Assembly: GCF_003725535.1 (NCBI RefSeq)
Contig: NZ_RJSF01000046.1
Coordinates: forward strand, 35,013-99,012
Source of the DNA: Nocardioides pocheonensis
GTDB taxonomy: Bacteria > Actinomycetota > Actinomycetes > Propionibacteriales > Nocardioidaceae
DNA length: 64,000 nt
Direction: 5' to 3'
The notes beneath the pieces were generated by a model that was not told where the DNA came from, did not search any database, and was given only the letters and a program-made list of their open reading frames with translations. Shown here in pieces: positions 9,406-17,938 of this stretch. How positions within the stretch are numbered: the first letter of the stretch is position 1; the number at the start of each line of letters is the position of its first letter. A program made the position numbers and the translations under genes.

Positions 9406-11019
9406 TTACGCGCTCATCCACGCTTTCCGGAAGTCCATCTGGTTGACGAAGTCCCAGACCACCCCATTGACCTTGTTGGACTGGGCCCAGCCGCCGTCTG
9501 TGTAGAACGGGACGACGAAGCTGTAGGTCTCGCGGACCATGACCAGGGCGGCCTGGATGAGCTGGGCCTGCGTGGTCGGGTCGGTCTCCTTCATGATCCC
9601 GGCGACCATGTCGGCCAGTCGGGGGTCTTGGTAGCGCGTATCCCACCACGGTCCCGAGGACATGTAGAAAAGTTGAAGCATCTGCGCAGGGTGGAATCGG
9701 TTCCAGTAGTCCTGGAAGGCTGGTGTTGCCATCCAGCCCTTGTCCCAGTAGGTGTTCAGTGGGAACTGCTTCAGGGTGACGTTGAAGCCCGCCGGCTTGA
9801 CCACCTGCTGCCACGCTTGGGCGACGTCGAGCATGCCGGCCGTGACGTTGGACGTGCTGAGCTCGATGTCGAGGCCCTTCGGGTACCCGGCCTCGGCCAG
9901 CAGGCTCTTGGCCTTCTCGATGTTGAACTCGGACTTGTGTCCGGTCGGATAGAAGACCGACCCGGGCGTCGCCCCGAAGTCGTCCGTAAGGACGCCGTGG
10001 CCCTGAAGTGCGACGCGGAGCATCGTGTCCCGGTCGGTGGCCAGCTTGAGTGCCTCCAAGACCTTCTGGTTGTCGTAGGGCGCGTGCCGCTGATCGAACG
10101 CGAAGACCCATGCGCTCTTGTTCTTGAACGTCTGCACAGAGACGTCGGACCGGCCCTTGAGGCTGGTCCAGTAGGAGATCGGAAGATCGTCGGTGACGTC
10201 GGTTGAGCCGGCAAGAATCCCCTGGAGCTTCGCGCCCTGATCGGGCGTGATCTTGACTTCGATTCCGTCGAGGTACGGTGCGCCGCCCCAGTAGGCGTCG
10301 TTGCGAGCTGCTGCCCAAGCTGTCCCGGCGGTCCACGACGTGAGCTTGAATGGCCCGGTGCCGATAGCAGTCCTCGGCGTGAAGGACGTCGTGCCCGCCT
10401 TGGTGATCTTCGCGTTCCAGTTCGACCCGACCAGCGCCGGCAGAATGCTGTTCGGCGTCTTGAGCTTCACGACCACCGTCAGAGGGTCGGGGGTCTCGAT
10501 GCCGGATGGGTCGATGTACGGGCTCATTCCGCCGTACATCTCGTTTCCGCTCTTGGGATCGACCCATCTCTTGAGAGTCGCGGCGACGTCGGCCGAGGTG
10601 AAATCGCTTCCGTCATGCCACTTCACGCCCGGGCGCAGTCGGAACGTCCACGTCAGCGCGTCGGGGGTCGATTCCCACGACTCAGCAAGGGCAGGCTTTG
10701 CAACGAAGTCGTCGTCGACCCGAGTCAGGGAGTCGTAGAGGGCGTTGCAGACGATGGCGGTGTTCTGCGAAATGATGAGGCCCGGGTCGAGACTGTCCGT
10801 GGCTTGGCCATCGCTGACCGCCATCTTGATGATGCCGCCCTTCTTCGGTGCTTGCGCAGGGCCGGAGGTCCGTGGTGCCGAGGCCGGTGAGCTGCTGCAG
10901 CCAGCGAAGAGCAGTGCGCCCAGGCCCACCCCGCCGACGGCGAGCACTTGCCGACGGGAGAGATTCGCCCCCGCCACCGCACTGCGAACCGCTTCAACGT
11001 CCCTGGTCGGATCGGTCAT
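9406..11019 (-). CDS. Tat-exported lipoprotein, ABC substrate-binding protein family 5 (paralogue)
   Basis: A second 537-residue SBP_bac_5 protein. Twin arginines at residues 22-23 (LSRRQVLAVGG) and a lipobox at Cys41 (LLFAGC) mark it as a Tat lipoprotein. It is clearly a paralogue of the 6435-8048 product: both share WHDGSDFTS, ITPDQGAKLQGILAGSTDVT-type blocks and a similar C-terminus. No permease follows directly, since tatA/tatB come next, so it probably feeds the same importer with a different ligand preference (inference). Confidence 0.93.
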   Translation of the reverse strand: MTDPTRDVEAVRSAVAGANLSRRQVLAVGGVGLGALLFAGCSSSPASAPRTSGPAQAPKKGGIIKMAVSDGQATDSLDPGLIISQNTAIVCNALYDSLTRVDDDFVAKPALAESWESTPDALTWTFRLRPGVKWHDGSDFTSADVAATLKRWVDPKSGNEMYGGMSPYIDPSGIETPDPLTVVVKLKTPNSILPALVGSNWNAKITKAGTTSFTPRTAIGTGPFKLTSWTAGTAWAAARNDAYWGGAPYLDGIEVKITPDQGAKLQGILAGSTDVTDDLPISYWTSLKGRSDVSVQTFKNKSAWVFAFDQRHAPYDNQKVLEALKLATDRDTMLRVALQGHGVLTDDFGATPGSVFYPTGHKSEFNIEKAKSLLAEAGYPKGLDIELSTSNVTAGMLDVAQAWQQVVKPAGFNVTLKQFPLNTYWDKGWMATPAFQDYWNRFHPAQMLQLFYMSSGPWWDTRYQDPRLADMVAGIMKETDPTTQAQLIQAALVMVRETYSFVVPFYTDGGWAQSNKVNGVVWDFVNQMDFRKAWMSA

Positions 11020-11420
11020 CTGAAACCCCTTCGGCCCGTCGTGGAATCTCGGCGACGCTAGCGACGGGCACCGAGCGCGTCACTTGGAGAAAACAAGAGC
11101 GCGCATGCAGGCCACAGTTGGTTTTCCAGCCCCGACGGCCAGCGTGCCCGGGTCGTACAGCCGCTGGCTTGGGCATGCGCGAAGTGGGGCGAGCGCGCCG
11201 CCCATCAGCACCGACCGGCGTCGACAGAACGCCCGATGGCCATCGCTGGCGGCCGGCGGATCCACGCGCGCAGCTGTCAGCAGATCTCACTCCTGGCTCA
11301 GGGGCCAGGTCCAGCCACGCCTACTTCGCCGCGGTTGTGCGCCGTCATCCCGGAGAGTCGCACGTCGCATTCGAATCCATAACGACCCGCCGTTGGGGCG
11401 CGGTGGCGTGTCCGTGCTGG
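11020..11420. other. 400 bp intergenic region
   Basis: Lies upstream of the binding-protein gene (start 11019) and downstream of the MarR gene (stop 11421). It must hold the binding-protein promoter. I see no gene and no clear operator. Confidence 0.5.
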
Positions 11421-11885
11421 TTACTTCCGCGCACCCTGCGGCGGGCGGCTGGGAATTGCCTCGGTGATGGCGTAGGCGGTGTCCACGAAAGCCTGCGCCT
11501 GATGCTCCGACAGATTTCGAGTGGAGGCCTTCTCCAGGGTCTGCCACAGGGTCGCGATGGGTTCACGCATGGCTCGGCCCTTGTCGGTGAGGTGGACCAG
11601 CATCACGCGTCGGTCGTGTGCCGACGGCTCACGCACGAGGAGACCCGCGTCCTGCATGCGACCGAGGGACTTGGAAACGGTGGAGTGATCCAGACCGACG
11701 CTTTCGATCAGCTCGGACTGGCTCTGGCCGTCCCGGTCGAAAAGCTGCATCAGCAACAGTTCCTGTCCAGGATGGAGGTCCATCTCGCGGAGCAGGGTGG
11801 CGGCGTAGGCACGGTGGGCGCGGGCGAGTTGGAAGATCGCGTAGCTCATCGGCCCTCCCCCGGCCGTGGTGGGAATGCGAGGCAT
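11421..11885 (-). CDS. MarR family transcriptional regulator
   Basis: A 154-residue winged-helix protein. The HTH is SQSELIESVGLDHSTVSKSL, followed by the wing REPSAHDRRVMLVHLTDKG, the standard MarR arrangement. Helices at both ends (FQLARAHRAYAATLLREM and the C-terminal AYAITEAI) would form the dimer interface. A strong ribosome site (GGGAGG) precedes ATG 11885. It follows the oxidoreductase gene on the same strand and is the obvious candidate to bind the paired repeats upstream of that gene. Confidence 0.9.
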   Translation of the reverse strand: MPRIPTTAGGGPMSYAIFQLARAHRAYAATLLREMDLHPGQELLLMQLFDRDGQSQSELIESVGLDHSTVSKSLGRMQDAGLLVREPSAHDRRVMLVHLTDKGRAMREPIATLWQTLEKASTRNLSEHQAQAFVDTAYAITEAIPSRPPQGARK

Positions 11886-12004
11886 GATCCTCCCTCTCAG
11901 CCGCGTCGGGACGCGTCGTCGGTGTAGCCGGCCGTGGCCACCGTAGAACGTCGCTGTACCTGGGCGTCGTACTCGCGTCCAGATCGGGTCAACGGCGCGA
12001 GTGG

Positions 12005-12910
12005 TCAGGCGACGGTGAGGACGAGCTTTCCCCGCACGTGCCCGGCGTCGCTGGCCTGCTGGGCCGTGGCGGCCTGGTCGAGCGGGTAGGTCGTGACCGT
12101 GGTTCGGAGCTCGCCGCTCGCGGCGGCCTTGGCCACGGCGGCCAGGCGATCTGTCGGCGCTTCCGAGCGTCCCCTCGCGAAGGTGATCCCCAGCTGCTCC
12201 GCCCCGAAGTCGGCGATGGTCACGATCCGCTCGGTGCCACCCCGCAGCGTGATCGAGTCCTCGAGAGCGCCCTTCCCGGCTAGGTCGAAGACGGCGTCCA
12301 CGCCGCCAGGGGCTATCGCCTTCACGCGCTCGACCAGGCCATCGCCGTACAGCGTCGCCGTGGCGCCGAGCGAGGTGAGGTAGTCCTGGTTCGAGGAGCC
12401 CGCGGTGGCGATGACTCGGGCTCCACGGGCCGTGGCCAGCTGGACCGCCAGGGTTCCGACCCCACCGGAGGCGCCGTGCATCAGTACGGTCTCGCCGGCA
12501 GCGACAGCGAGCAGATCCAGGACCCGCTCCGCGGTTTCACTCGCCACCGGCAGCGCCGCCGCGTCCTGCCACTCGAGGCCATCGGGCTTGAGGACCACTT
12601 GGGAGGCCAGCGCGTACTCGGCGTAGGAGCCGGTGTCCGACCAGCCCAGCACACCGTCGCCCACCTGCACGTCGGTGACGCGCTCACCCACGGCGTCCAC
12701 CACGCCAGCGAGCTCACCACCGGGAATGACCGGGAAGGTCGTCGGGCGTATGGCCGCCATCATTCCGGACCGGATCTTGCCGTCCACCGCGTTCAGGCCG
12801 GCAGCCTTCACGCGGACCCGGATCTGGCCAGGTCCGGGAACCGGGACCTCCAGGTCCGTTTCGTGCAGCACGTCCGGACCACCGAAACGCTCAAACACGA
12901 TTGCCTTCAT
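12005..12910 (-). CDS. NADP-dependent quinone-oxidoreductase-like protein (zinc-free MDR family)
   Basis: A 301-residue medium-chain dehydrogenase/reductase. Residues 1-120 form the GroES-like domain (MKAIVFERFGGPDVL, then IPGGELAGVVDAVGERV), and residues 120-260 the Rossmann fold with the nucleotide loop HGASGGVGTLAVQLA. Catalytic zinc ligands are missing, as in quinone reductases. The start at 12910 matches the family; upstream codons add a spurious extension. Two inverted repeats lie 30-78 bp upstream and a MarR gene follows, suggesting induction by an electrophile or quinone (inference). Confidence 0.9.
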   Translation of the reverse strand: MKAIVFERFGGPDVLHETDLEVPVPGPGQIRVRVKAAGLNAVDGKIRSGMMAAIRPTTFPVIPGGELAGVVDAVGERVTDVQVGDGVLGWSDTGSYAEYALASQVVLKPDGLEWQDAAALPVASETAERVLDLLAVAAGETVLMHGASGGVGTLAVQLATARGARVIATAGSSNQDYLTSLGATATLYGDGLVERVKAIAPGGVDAVFDLAGKGALEDSITLRGGTERIVTIADFGAEQLGITFARGRSEAPTDRLAAVAKAAASGELRTTVTTYPLDQAATAQQASDAGHVRGKLVLTVA

Positions 12911-12940
12911 GATGTCTCCGTTCCTCAGCGCGAGCACTTG

Positions 12941-12988
12941 TGTGGCCAGCCACATAACTACCGTACAGCAAATATGTGGCTAGCCAAG
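12941..12988. promoter_or_regulatory. paired inverted repeats upstream of the oxidoreductase gene
   Basis: TGTGGCCAGCCACA (12941-12954) is a perfect 6-bp inverted repeat with a 2-bp spacer, and TGTGGCTAGCCAAG (12975-12988) is a close copy 34 bp away. They lie just upstream of the start at 12910 and fit operators for the MarR protein encoded downstream (inference). Confidence 0.65.
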
Positions 12989-13315
12989 CAACTGGCCGAG
13001 ACGCCGCGCTCAGTGCCGCCCGGCACACGCGCCGCCTGGGTCTGTTCGAAGACCGGCCCTGGGTTTCGCCGAAGGTGCAAGAGGTGTGAGGGCTTGCGAT
13101 CTTCGATCGCTGCTCTGGTGGATGAGAATCGGTGGGTCGCCTGGCGACGTCGGGACACACTGGTGCGGGTGAGCCCGTAGAGGTGTATGGCGTGAGGTCT
13201 TCGGGTTCTCTGGATTGTTGCTGCGAGCACGTGGGTCTGTATCCCGGCAGAAGGCCTCCCAGGCGACCACCCGGCCGCGACGGCCGCGGCCGCGGACCCG
13301 AAGGGAGTGGTCGCG

Positions 13316-14547
13316 ATGGAAGTGCTGTTCGAGCGGGTCGCTGGCCTGGACGTCGGCAAGAACACGGTCACGGTCTGTGTGCGGGCACCTGGCGCCCGCC
13401 GCGGTCGTCACACCGAGACCAGGACGTTCAAGACGACCACGGGGTCGCTGCGCCTGATGCGGGACTGGTTGCTGGAGTCCGGGGTGACGATCGCGGCGAT
13501 GGAGTCGACCTCGACGTACTGGAAGCCGCCCTTCTACTGCCTCGAGGAGGTCATGGAGGTCTGGCTGCTCAACGCCGCGCACATGAAGGCGGTGCCCGGC
13601 CGGAAGACCGACGTGCGCGACGCGGAGTGGATCGCTCAACTGCTCGAGCACGGGCTGCTGCGCCCTTCGTTCGTGCCGCCACCGGACATCCGGCGGCTGC
13701 GGATGCTGACCCGCTACCGGGTCCAGCTGATGGGTGACCGGACCCGCGAGACGATCCGGCTCGAGCTAATGCTCGAGGACGCCTCGATCAAGCTCTCCGC
13801 GGTGGCGTCCTCGGTCACCACCGTCTCGGCACGTGCGATGCTGGCCGCGCTGATCGACGGCGAACGCGACCCCTCGCACTGGCCGACCTGGCCAAGGGCA
13901 AGATGCGGCGCAAGCTCCCCGAGCTCGCCCAGGCCCTGGATGGCAACTTCGACGCCCACCACGCGCGGCTGGCCGGATCGATCTTGGGCCGCCTGGACTT
14001 GGTCGAGCAGGCTCAGGCCGAGCTCGACGAGGTCATCCGGGCCGCCTGCCAGCCGTGGGCACGCCAGATCGAGCTGCTCCAGACCATCCCCGGGGTCGGG
14101 GAGAAGGTCGCCCAGGTGATCGTGGCCGAGACCGGTGCCGACATGACCCGGTTCCCCACCGCAGCGCACCTTTGCTCGTGGGCCGGGCTCGCGCCGGCAA
14201 TGTATGAGTCGGCCGGCAAACGCACCCCAGCCGGCCGACGCGCCGGCAACAAGTGGCTCACCGCGATGCTCGTCGAGGCCGCCGGCTCGGTGGGCCGGAT
14301 GCACGGCAAGAACTACCTCGCCGCCCAACACGCTCGCCTGACCCGCCGCCGCGGCATGGGCCGCGCCCAGGTCGCCGTCGCCCACTCGATCCTGACCGCG
14401 GCCTACTACATGCTGCTACGCGACCAGCCCTACCAAGACCTCGGCGCCGACTGGCTCACCAAGCGCAACGAGGAAGCACACACCCGCCGCCTGGTCGCCC
14501 AGCTCGAACGGCTCGGCCACACCGTGGTCATCGACCCCGCAGCCTGA
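13316..14547 (+). pseudogene. IS110-family transposase, frameshifted
   Basis: The first frame (13316 to about 13873) holds the RuvC-like DEDD domain: GLDVGKNTVTVCV, AMESTSTYWKP and GRKTDVRDAEWIAQLL. The second frame (about 13873-14547) holds the Transposase_20 domain: IPGVGEKVAQVIVAETG, LCSWAGLAP and the serine-region KRTPAGRRAGNKWL. The join is a one-base loss near GCGACCCCTCGC (about 13866-13877): restoring it gives a continuous product of about 410 residues, normal for IS110. No classic slippery heptamer is present, so inactivation or a sequencing error is likelier than programmed shifting. Confidence 0.85.
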
Positions 14548-14565
14548 CCACCTCAGCCGAACACA

Positions 14566-14584
14566 CGTCGGGCTCCGCCCGACG
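14566..14584. terminator. hairpin after the IS110 transposase
   Basis: CGTCGGGC/GCCCGACG is a perfect 8-bp stem with a TCC loop beginning 19 bp after the transposase stop. There is no U-run. It may be a terminator or the end structure of the element. Confidence 0.45.
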
Positions 14585-14669
14585 CGCTGACGCGCACGCC
14601 CTCGGCTAGGTCATTCACGGGTCTGTGTCCTCTTCCCTAGCCACTACGAGCGACCTCGAGGAGGATGTG

Positions 14670-14957
14670 TCAGCTGGGCGCCGTCAAGGGCGTCACTCGA
14701 GCTTCGGCCTGTCCTTCAGGTGCTCTGGAGTACCTGATGTCCACGTGCACCCTGATGCCGAGACGTCGACCGGCTTGGCGCGCTGACCAGTTGAAGTCCA
14801 CGATGCGTTGAGTCGTCTGCGCGTCGATGCGAGCCTCGTACTCGCCGGCGGCAACCAAGGCATCCGCGATCTCGGCCACCATCTCCTCTGACCGGGCGCG
14901 ACGCTCTGCATCGCCCCCGATGGCAAGGAAGCGTTCCGGGCTTCCCCAGGTGCTCAC
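14670..14957 (-). CDS. small hypothetical protein
   Basis: A 95-residue protein I do not recognise. It is helix-rich and charged (SEEMVAEIADALVAAGEYEARIDAQ), with a C-terminal block FNWSARQAGRRLGIRVHVDIR that reads like a short basic helix followed by a beta strand. Its composition is more protein-like than neighbouring shadow frames. It lies with other remnants of an actinobacterial integrative element, where small uncharacterised genes are common. There is no family name I can support. Confidence 0.5.
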   Translation of the reverse strand: MSTWGSPERFLAIGGDAERRARSEEMVAEIADALVAAGEYEARIDAQTTQRIVDFNWSARQAGRRLGIRVHVDIRYSRAPEGQAEARVTPLTAPS

Positions 14958-15207
14958 ATCTGTCCCTCTCGCCGACGCCTTCCCTGCGCAGTCCGTGCGG
15001 AGATTCCTCCGACCCGTCCGAGAGCACTGCCGCCTGTCTGGAACCGGCGCGGATCCGTGGGAGACCGCAACGACGAAAGTCGGGAAGGAGCGGGGGAATC
15101 AGACCCGCGCCGGTCCGGGGACCGTACGACCGACTGGACCCGTTACCGTGAGGTAGTACCGCAATGTGGATGTGACGCCGACCACAGCACCACGAGGAAC
15201 GCGGCGG

Positions 15208-15840
15208 TTAGAACCGGGTCTGTCCATCCATCGGCCGGCGGGCGAGGTCCGCCAACCGTGCCGCCCGAGACCCCCCGCAACCAAGCTCCTTCTGGATCTG
15301 GAGCCGGGAAACCGGACCCGCCGGCGAGGCGCTGTCGAGCGCGCGGATCACCGAAACGGCAGCCCTGTCGTCGAGACCGGCATGCCGAGTGGCGGCCGGT
15401 CCGTCGCCATTCGGCCGGTTGGGCGCAGGGTTCGTGCCGGCCATGTCGCCGGCACCCTCAGCGCCGAGTCTCGTGCCGTTGATCCCGTCAGTCTCGGCGG
15501 CTGATGCCGGGCGACCAGGGGCAGGCGGGCGCGATCCGGCCTCTGCGTCCGAAGATGCGCTCTCGCCGCGACGCGCCAAGCCGGCGAGCACCTCGATACC
15601 CAGGGCGAGGGCGATCGGCGGCCAGGCCGCGACGGCACGTGCCGTGGCCGACGGCTCTGCCGCTGCCACATTGGCCGCCAGCGAGGCGCTGAGCCCCAGG
15701 GCAAGCAGGAGCCAGGTCAGCGCTGCCGGCCGCCTGCCGGCACGCGAGTCGGCCAGCAGCACCGAAACGGCAGCCACGACGGCACCGTCGATGGAGACCG
15801 GCAGCAGCCACGAGGTCAGGCCACTCTCCCCCGACCGCAA
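15208..15840 (-). pseudogene. DUF2637 membrane protein, N-terminally truncated
   Basis: The first 85 residues match the later part of DUF2637 proteins of actinobacterial plasmids and integrative elements: SWLLPVSIDGAVVAAVSVLL, then LTWLLLALGLSASLAANVAAA, then WPPIALALGIEVLAG. The first transmembrane helix of the family is missing, and the only start available is a TTG lying right at the join with an HTH remnant. The tail (about 125 residues) is disordered and ends in an HTH-like segment (SRLQIQKELGCGGSRAARLA), as in such proteins. It looks cut off by an internal deletion. Confidence 0.65.
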
Positions 15841-15845
15841 CGCAA

Positions 15846-16089
15846 CCGCTCAACTAGGTCGCTTCGCGAGGCGCGGTCCGCACGTTCCTGGCTGATCGAT
15901 TCTGGCCAAGAGGTAGCTCTGGCGCTCTCCGAGCCAATCGCCACCCTCAGGTGGTGCCGCGGGTAACGACGGACGGCTTAGAGGGACCAAGCGTTCGACG
16001 GTGTTGGGATCGACGCCGATCTGCTCGCCGAGGGACACCGCGGTCAGACCGGAACCAAGGAATGCGTCGCATAACCGTTCGTTGGACAT
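15846..16089 (-). pseudogene. XRE-like HTH regulator, broken
   Basis: The start MSNERLCDAFLGSGLTAVSL and EQIGVDPNTVERL match a common actinobacterial HTH family. Then the frame goes wrong: the expected basic segment appears one frame over (RRYPRHHLRVA), the original frame resumes at LGERQSYL, and after one extra base near 15907 the family's WPESISQERADRASRSDLVE continues in yet another frame. The gene then stops abruptly where the DUF2637 remnant begins. Several frame breaks plus a deletion make it a pseudogene. Confidence 0.7.
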
Positions 16090-16127
16090 GGGCACTCCCC
16101 AGACCTCATCAGACGATTTCACGCTGG

Positions 16128-16150
16128 CGGGACGTCCCGAGACGTCCCGA
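16128..16150. repeat. palindrome and tandem 10-mers between divergent HTH and xis genes
   Basis: CGGGACGTCCCG (16128-16139) is a perfect palindrome, and GACGTCCCGA occurs twice head to tail (16131-16140 and 16141-16150). It lies between the divergent HTH remnant and the excisionase gene, a likely operator for element control (inference). Confidence 0.55.
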
Positions 16151-16222
16151 AGTCGTCGTTGAGAAGTCCCGCAGGCAGGCAGGAAGGTCGAGGTGGTTCA
16201 CAACTCGGGATCAGGAGGAACC

Positions 16223-16456
16223 ATGGCAACCACGGAGACCGCTTCCCTTGCAGCCGCAACTGCGGGTCCCCTCGAGCCCGCATCAGGTCTCGCCGGTCTG
16301 CCGATGCTGATCCCGGTGCCGCGGGCCGCGCAGATCCTCGGTATCAGTCGCTCTGCGGCGTACCGCTGCGCGGCCTGCGGCGACCTCCCGACCACGCACC
16401 TCGGTGGCAGGGTCTACGTGATCACCGCCAAGCTGCAGGAGCTGCTGTCGGCATGA
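16223..16456 (+). CDS. excisionase / MerR-like DNA-binding protein (Xis)
   Basis: A 77-residue small DNA-binding protein. After an Ala-rich leader it has a winged-helix excisionase fold: MLIPVPRAAQILGISRSAAYRCAACGDLPTTHLGGRVYVITAKLQELL, with the helix-turn-helix at LGISRSAAYR and the basic wing at LGGRVYV. An AGGAGG ribosome site ends 4 bp before ATG 16223. Its stop overlaps the integrase start (ATGA), so the two are co-translated as in pSAM2-type elements, where Xis directs excision by the integrase. Confidence 0.85.
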   Translation: MATTETASLAAATAGPLEPASGLAGLPMLIPVPRAAQILGISRSAAYRCAACGDLPTTHLGGRVYVITAKLQELLSA

Positions 16457-17727
16457 GTGGAAACGTCTCACGTCGCCCGTCGGGCGAATGGGAGTACCGG
16501 TTCGAGGCCGGGCCCGATCGGCTGACCGGGAAGCGCCGCCGGGTCACGAAGTCGGGCTATCGCACAAAGCGAGAAGCAACCCAGGCGATGAACCAAGCCA
16601 TCGCCGCCTTCCATCAAGGTCGACACGTACAGCGGACACGACGCACCGTCGAAGACTTCCTCAACGAGTGGCACAGCGCCGTGCGGAGCGCGCTGCGGCC
16701 CTCGACCTGGGTGAATTACCGCAACTACCTCGACGCTTACGTCATCCCTGTCATCGGCGACACCCCGTTGCAGGACCTCGACGCCGTGCGGTTGAACCTT
16801 CTGTACGGCCACCTTCTCGAGCGCGGCCGCGTCAAGTCGAAGGGTGGCCTGTCCCCGAAGACAGTGCAGAACGTCCACCGGATGCTCCACCGCGCCATGC
16901 GCGACGCGGTCAAGTGGGGGCAGCTTCCAAGGAACTACGCGGAGGACGCCGAGCCTCCACGCGCACCACGGCCCCGGCCGACTGTCTGGACTCCTGAGCA
17001 GCTCGGCGCATTCGTGCAGCACGTGCGAAACGACCGGTTCTACGCGCTCTGGCTTCTCGTAGCGACAACGGGTCTGCGCCGTGGAGAACTCGCCGGCCTT
17101 CAGCGTCACGACATCGACTTCCGCACCCGAACGATCTCGCCCAGTACCCCTCGGGTGGTCGTAGCTGGACGTGCCGTCGAGTCAGAGGCGAAGACACGAA
17201 GCGGCGTTCGCAACCTCGCCCTGGACCCGGTAACACTGGAGGCGCTTCGTGACTACGTGGTCAGCTGGGACACCGAGCGCGACGCGCTCGGCCAGGACAC
17301 CCAGCTGCTGTTCGTGTGGCCCAACGGTCGTCCCCTTCACCCGGACACGATCACGGCGCTCTTCCACCAGCACTGCGAGCGAGCCGGCCTTCCGCGGATT
17401 CGCCTGCATGACGTACGCCACTCATACGCGACCGCAGCTCTGAAGGCTGGGATCCCGGCCAAGGTCATCAGCGAACGCTTGGGACACGCGACGGCCGCCT
17501 TCACACTCCAGACCTACACCCACGTCATCCCCGGCATGGACGAGCTCGCTGCCGAGGCCATCGCCCGGATGATCCTCACGCCCGCCGTTGCAGACGCAGA
17601 CGCGGGCGGCAGCATTCTCGGCAGCATCACAGAAGATGCAGCGCCGGAAACAAGCAAAGAACCCGCTGACCTGCTGCGTTTCCGCAGGTCAGCGGGTTCT
17701 TCATCCAGTAGCGGGGGCAGGATTTGA
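16453..17727 (+). CDS. tyrosine recombinase/integrase of a pSAM2-like element
   Basis: A 424-residue site-specific recombinase. An N-terminal arm-binding region (SGYRTKREATQAMNQAIAAF) is followed by a SAM-like core-binding domain (about 60-165) and a catalytic domain with Arg in TTGLRRGELAGL, the LHDVRHSYATAAL box, LGHATAAFTLQTY and the Tyr nucleophile in TYTHV. The 3' end of the gene runs through a strong hairpin and its stop codon lies inside a tRNA-3'-end repeat (17708-17743), the usual place of attP in this family. It overlaps the excisionase gene by 4 bp. Confidence 0.93.
   Translation: MSGNVSRRPSGEWEYRFEAGPDRLTGKRRRVTKSGYRTKREATQAMNQAIAAFHQGRHVQRTRRTVEDFLNEWHSAVRSALRPSTWVNYRNYLDAYVIPVIGDTPLQDLDAVRLNLLYGHLLERGRVKSKGGLSPKTVQNVHRMLHRAMRDAVKWGQLPRNYAEDAEPPRAPRPRPTVWTPEQLGAFVQHVRNDRFYALWLLVATTGLRRGELAGLQRHDIDFRTRTISPSTPRVVVAGRAVESEAKTRSGVRNLALDPVTLEALRDYVVSWDTERDALGQDTQLLFVWPNGRPLHPDTITALFHQHCERAGLPRIRLHDVRHSYATAALKAGIPAKVISERLGHATAAFTLQTYTHVIPGMDELAAEAIARMILTPAVADADAGGSILGSITEDAAPETSKEPADLLRFRRSAGSSSSSGGRI
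17657..17701 (-). terminator. 18-bp hairpin beside the left tRNA-type repeat
   Basis: Arms 17657-17674 and 17684-17701 (AAGAACCCGCTGACCTGC and its complement) are perfectly paired across a 9-nt loop. On the minus strand it follows the tRNA 3' end and is trailed by TTTGCTTGTTT, so it looks like a tRNA terminator captured with the attachment site. It is also coding sequence of the integrase. Confidence 0.65.
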
Positions 17728-17743
17728 ACCTGCGACCTCTGGA
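17708..17743 (-). repeat. attachment-site repeat (tRNA 3' end), copy 1
   Basis: This 36-bp sequence is identical to 36611-36646. Read on the minus strand it is the 3' part of a tRNA: variable loop, T-arm GCAGGTTCAAATCCTGC, acceptor strand CCCCGCT and discriminator A. The bases to its right do not continue into an anticodon arm, so it is not a whole tRNA gene but an att core of a tRNA-targeting integrase. Confidence 0.85.
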
Positions 17744-17938
17744 CGCCGTCGGGGGCATCGCGGCTACTACGGATTCGGTCCGGAAGCTACCGATTCGCTC
17801 GGTGTGGTGAGGGATCCGCCCTCGCTTCCAGTCACAGGATACCCGTCCAGTACCGAGTGGGACGGCCCCAATCTGGACACTAAATGGACACGGATCGAAT
17901 CGCGCAACCAGGTCCTCGGCCCTGGATGCCCTAAGCGT

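Larger units (their letters stand above)
13180..14590 (+). mobile_element. IS110-family insertion sequence (approximate limits)
   Basis: Defined by an IS110-type transposase. IS110 elements have no long terminal inverted repeats and make little or no target duplication, so the ends cannot be read precisely; the limits given are the flanking non-coding stretches. In the IS110 group the upstream non-coding end encodes the bridge RNA that selects donor and target, so about 13180-13315 is where one would be expected (family knowledge, not seen directly). It lies on the edge of integrative-element debris. Confidence 0.7.

Noticed and set aside
13873-13880. Programmed -1 frameshift in the IS110 transposase
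   Set aside because: No X XXY YYZ slippery heptamer or downstream pseudoknot is evident, and IS110 transposases are normally a single frame.
16128-16150. CRISPR-like repeats
   Set aside because: Only two short tandem copies with no spacers; no cas genes anywhere in the window.
17708-17743. A complete tRNA gene at the left repeat
   Set aside because: The T-arm and acceptor are present, but the bases that should form the anticodon stem and D-arm to the right do not pair.
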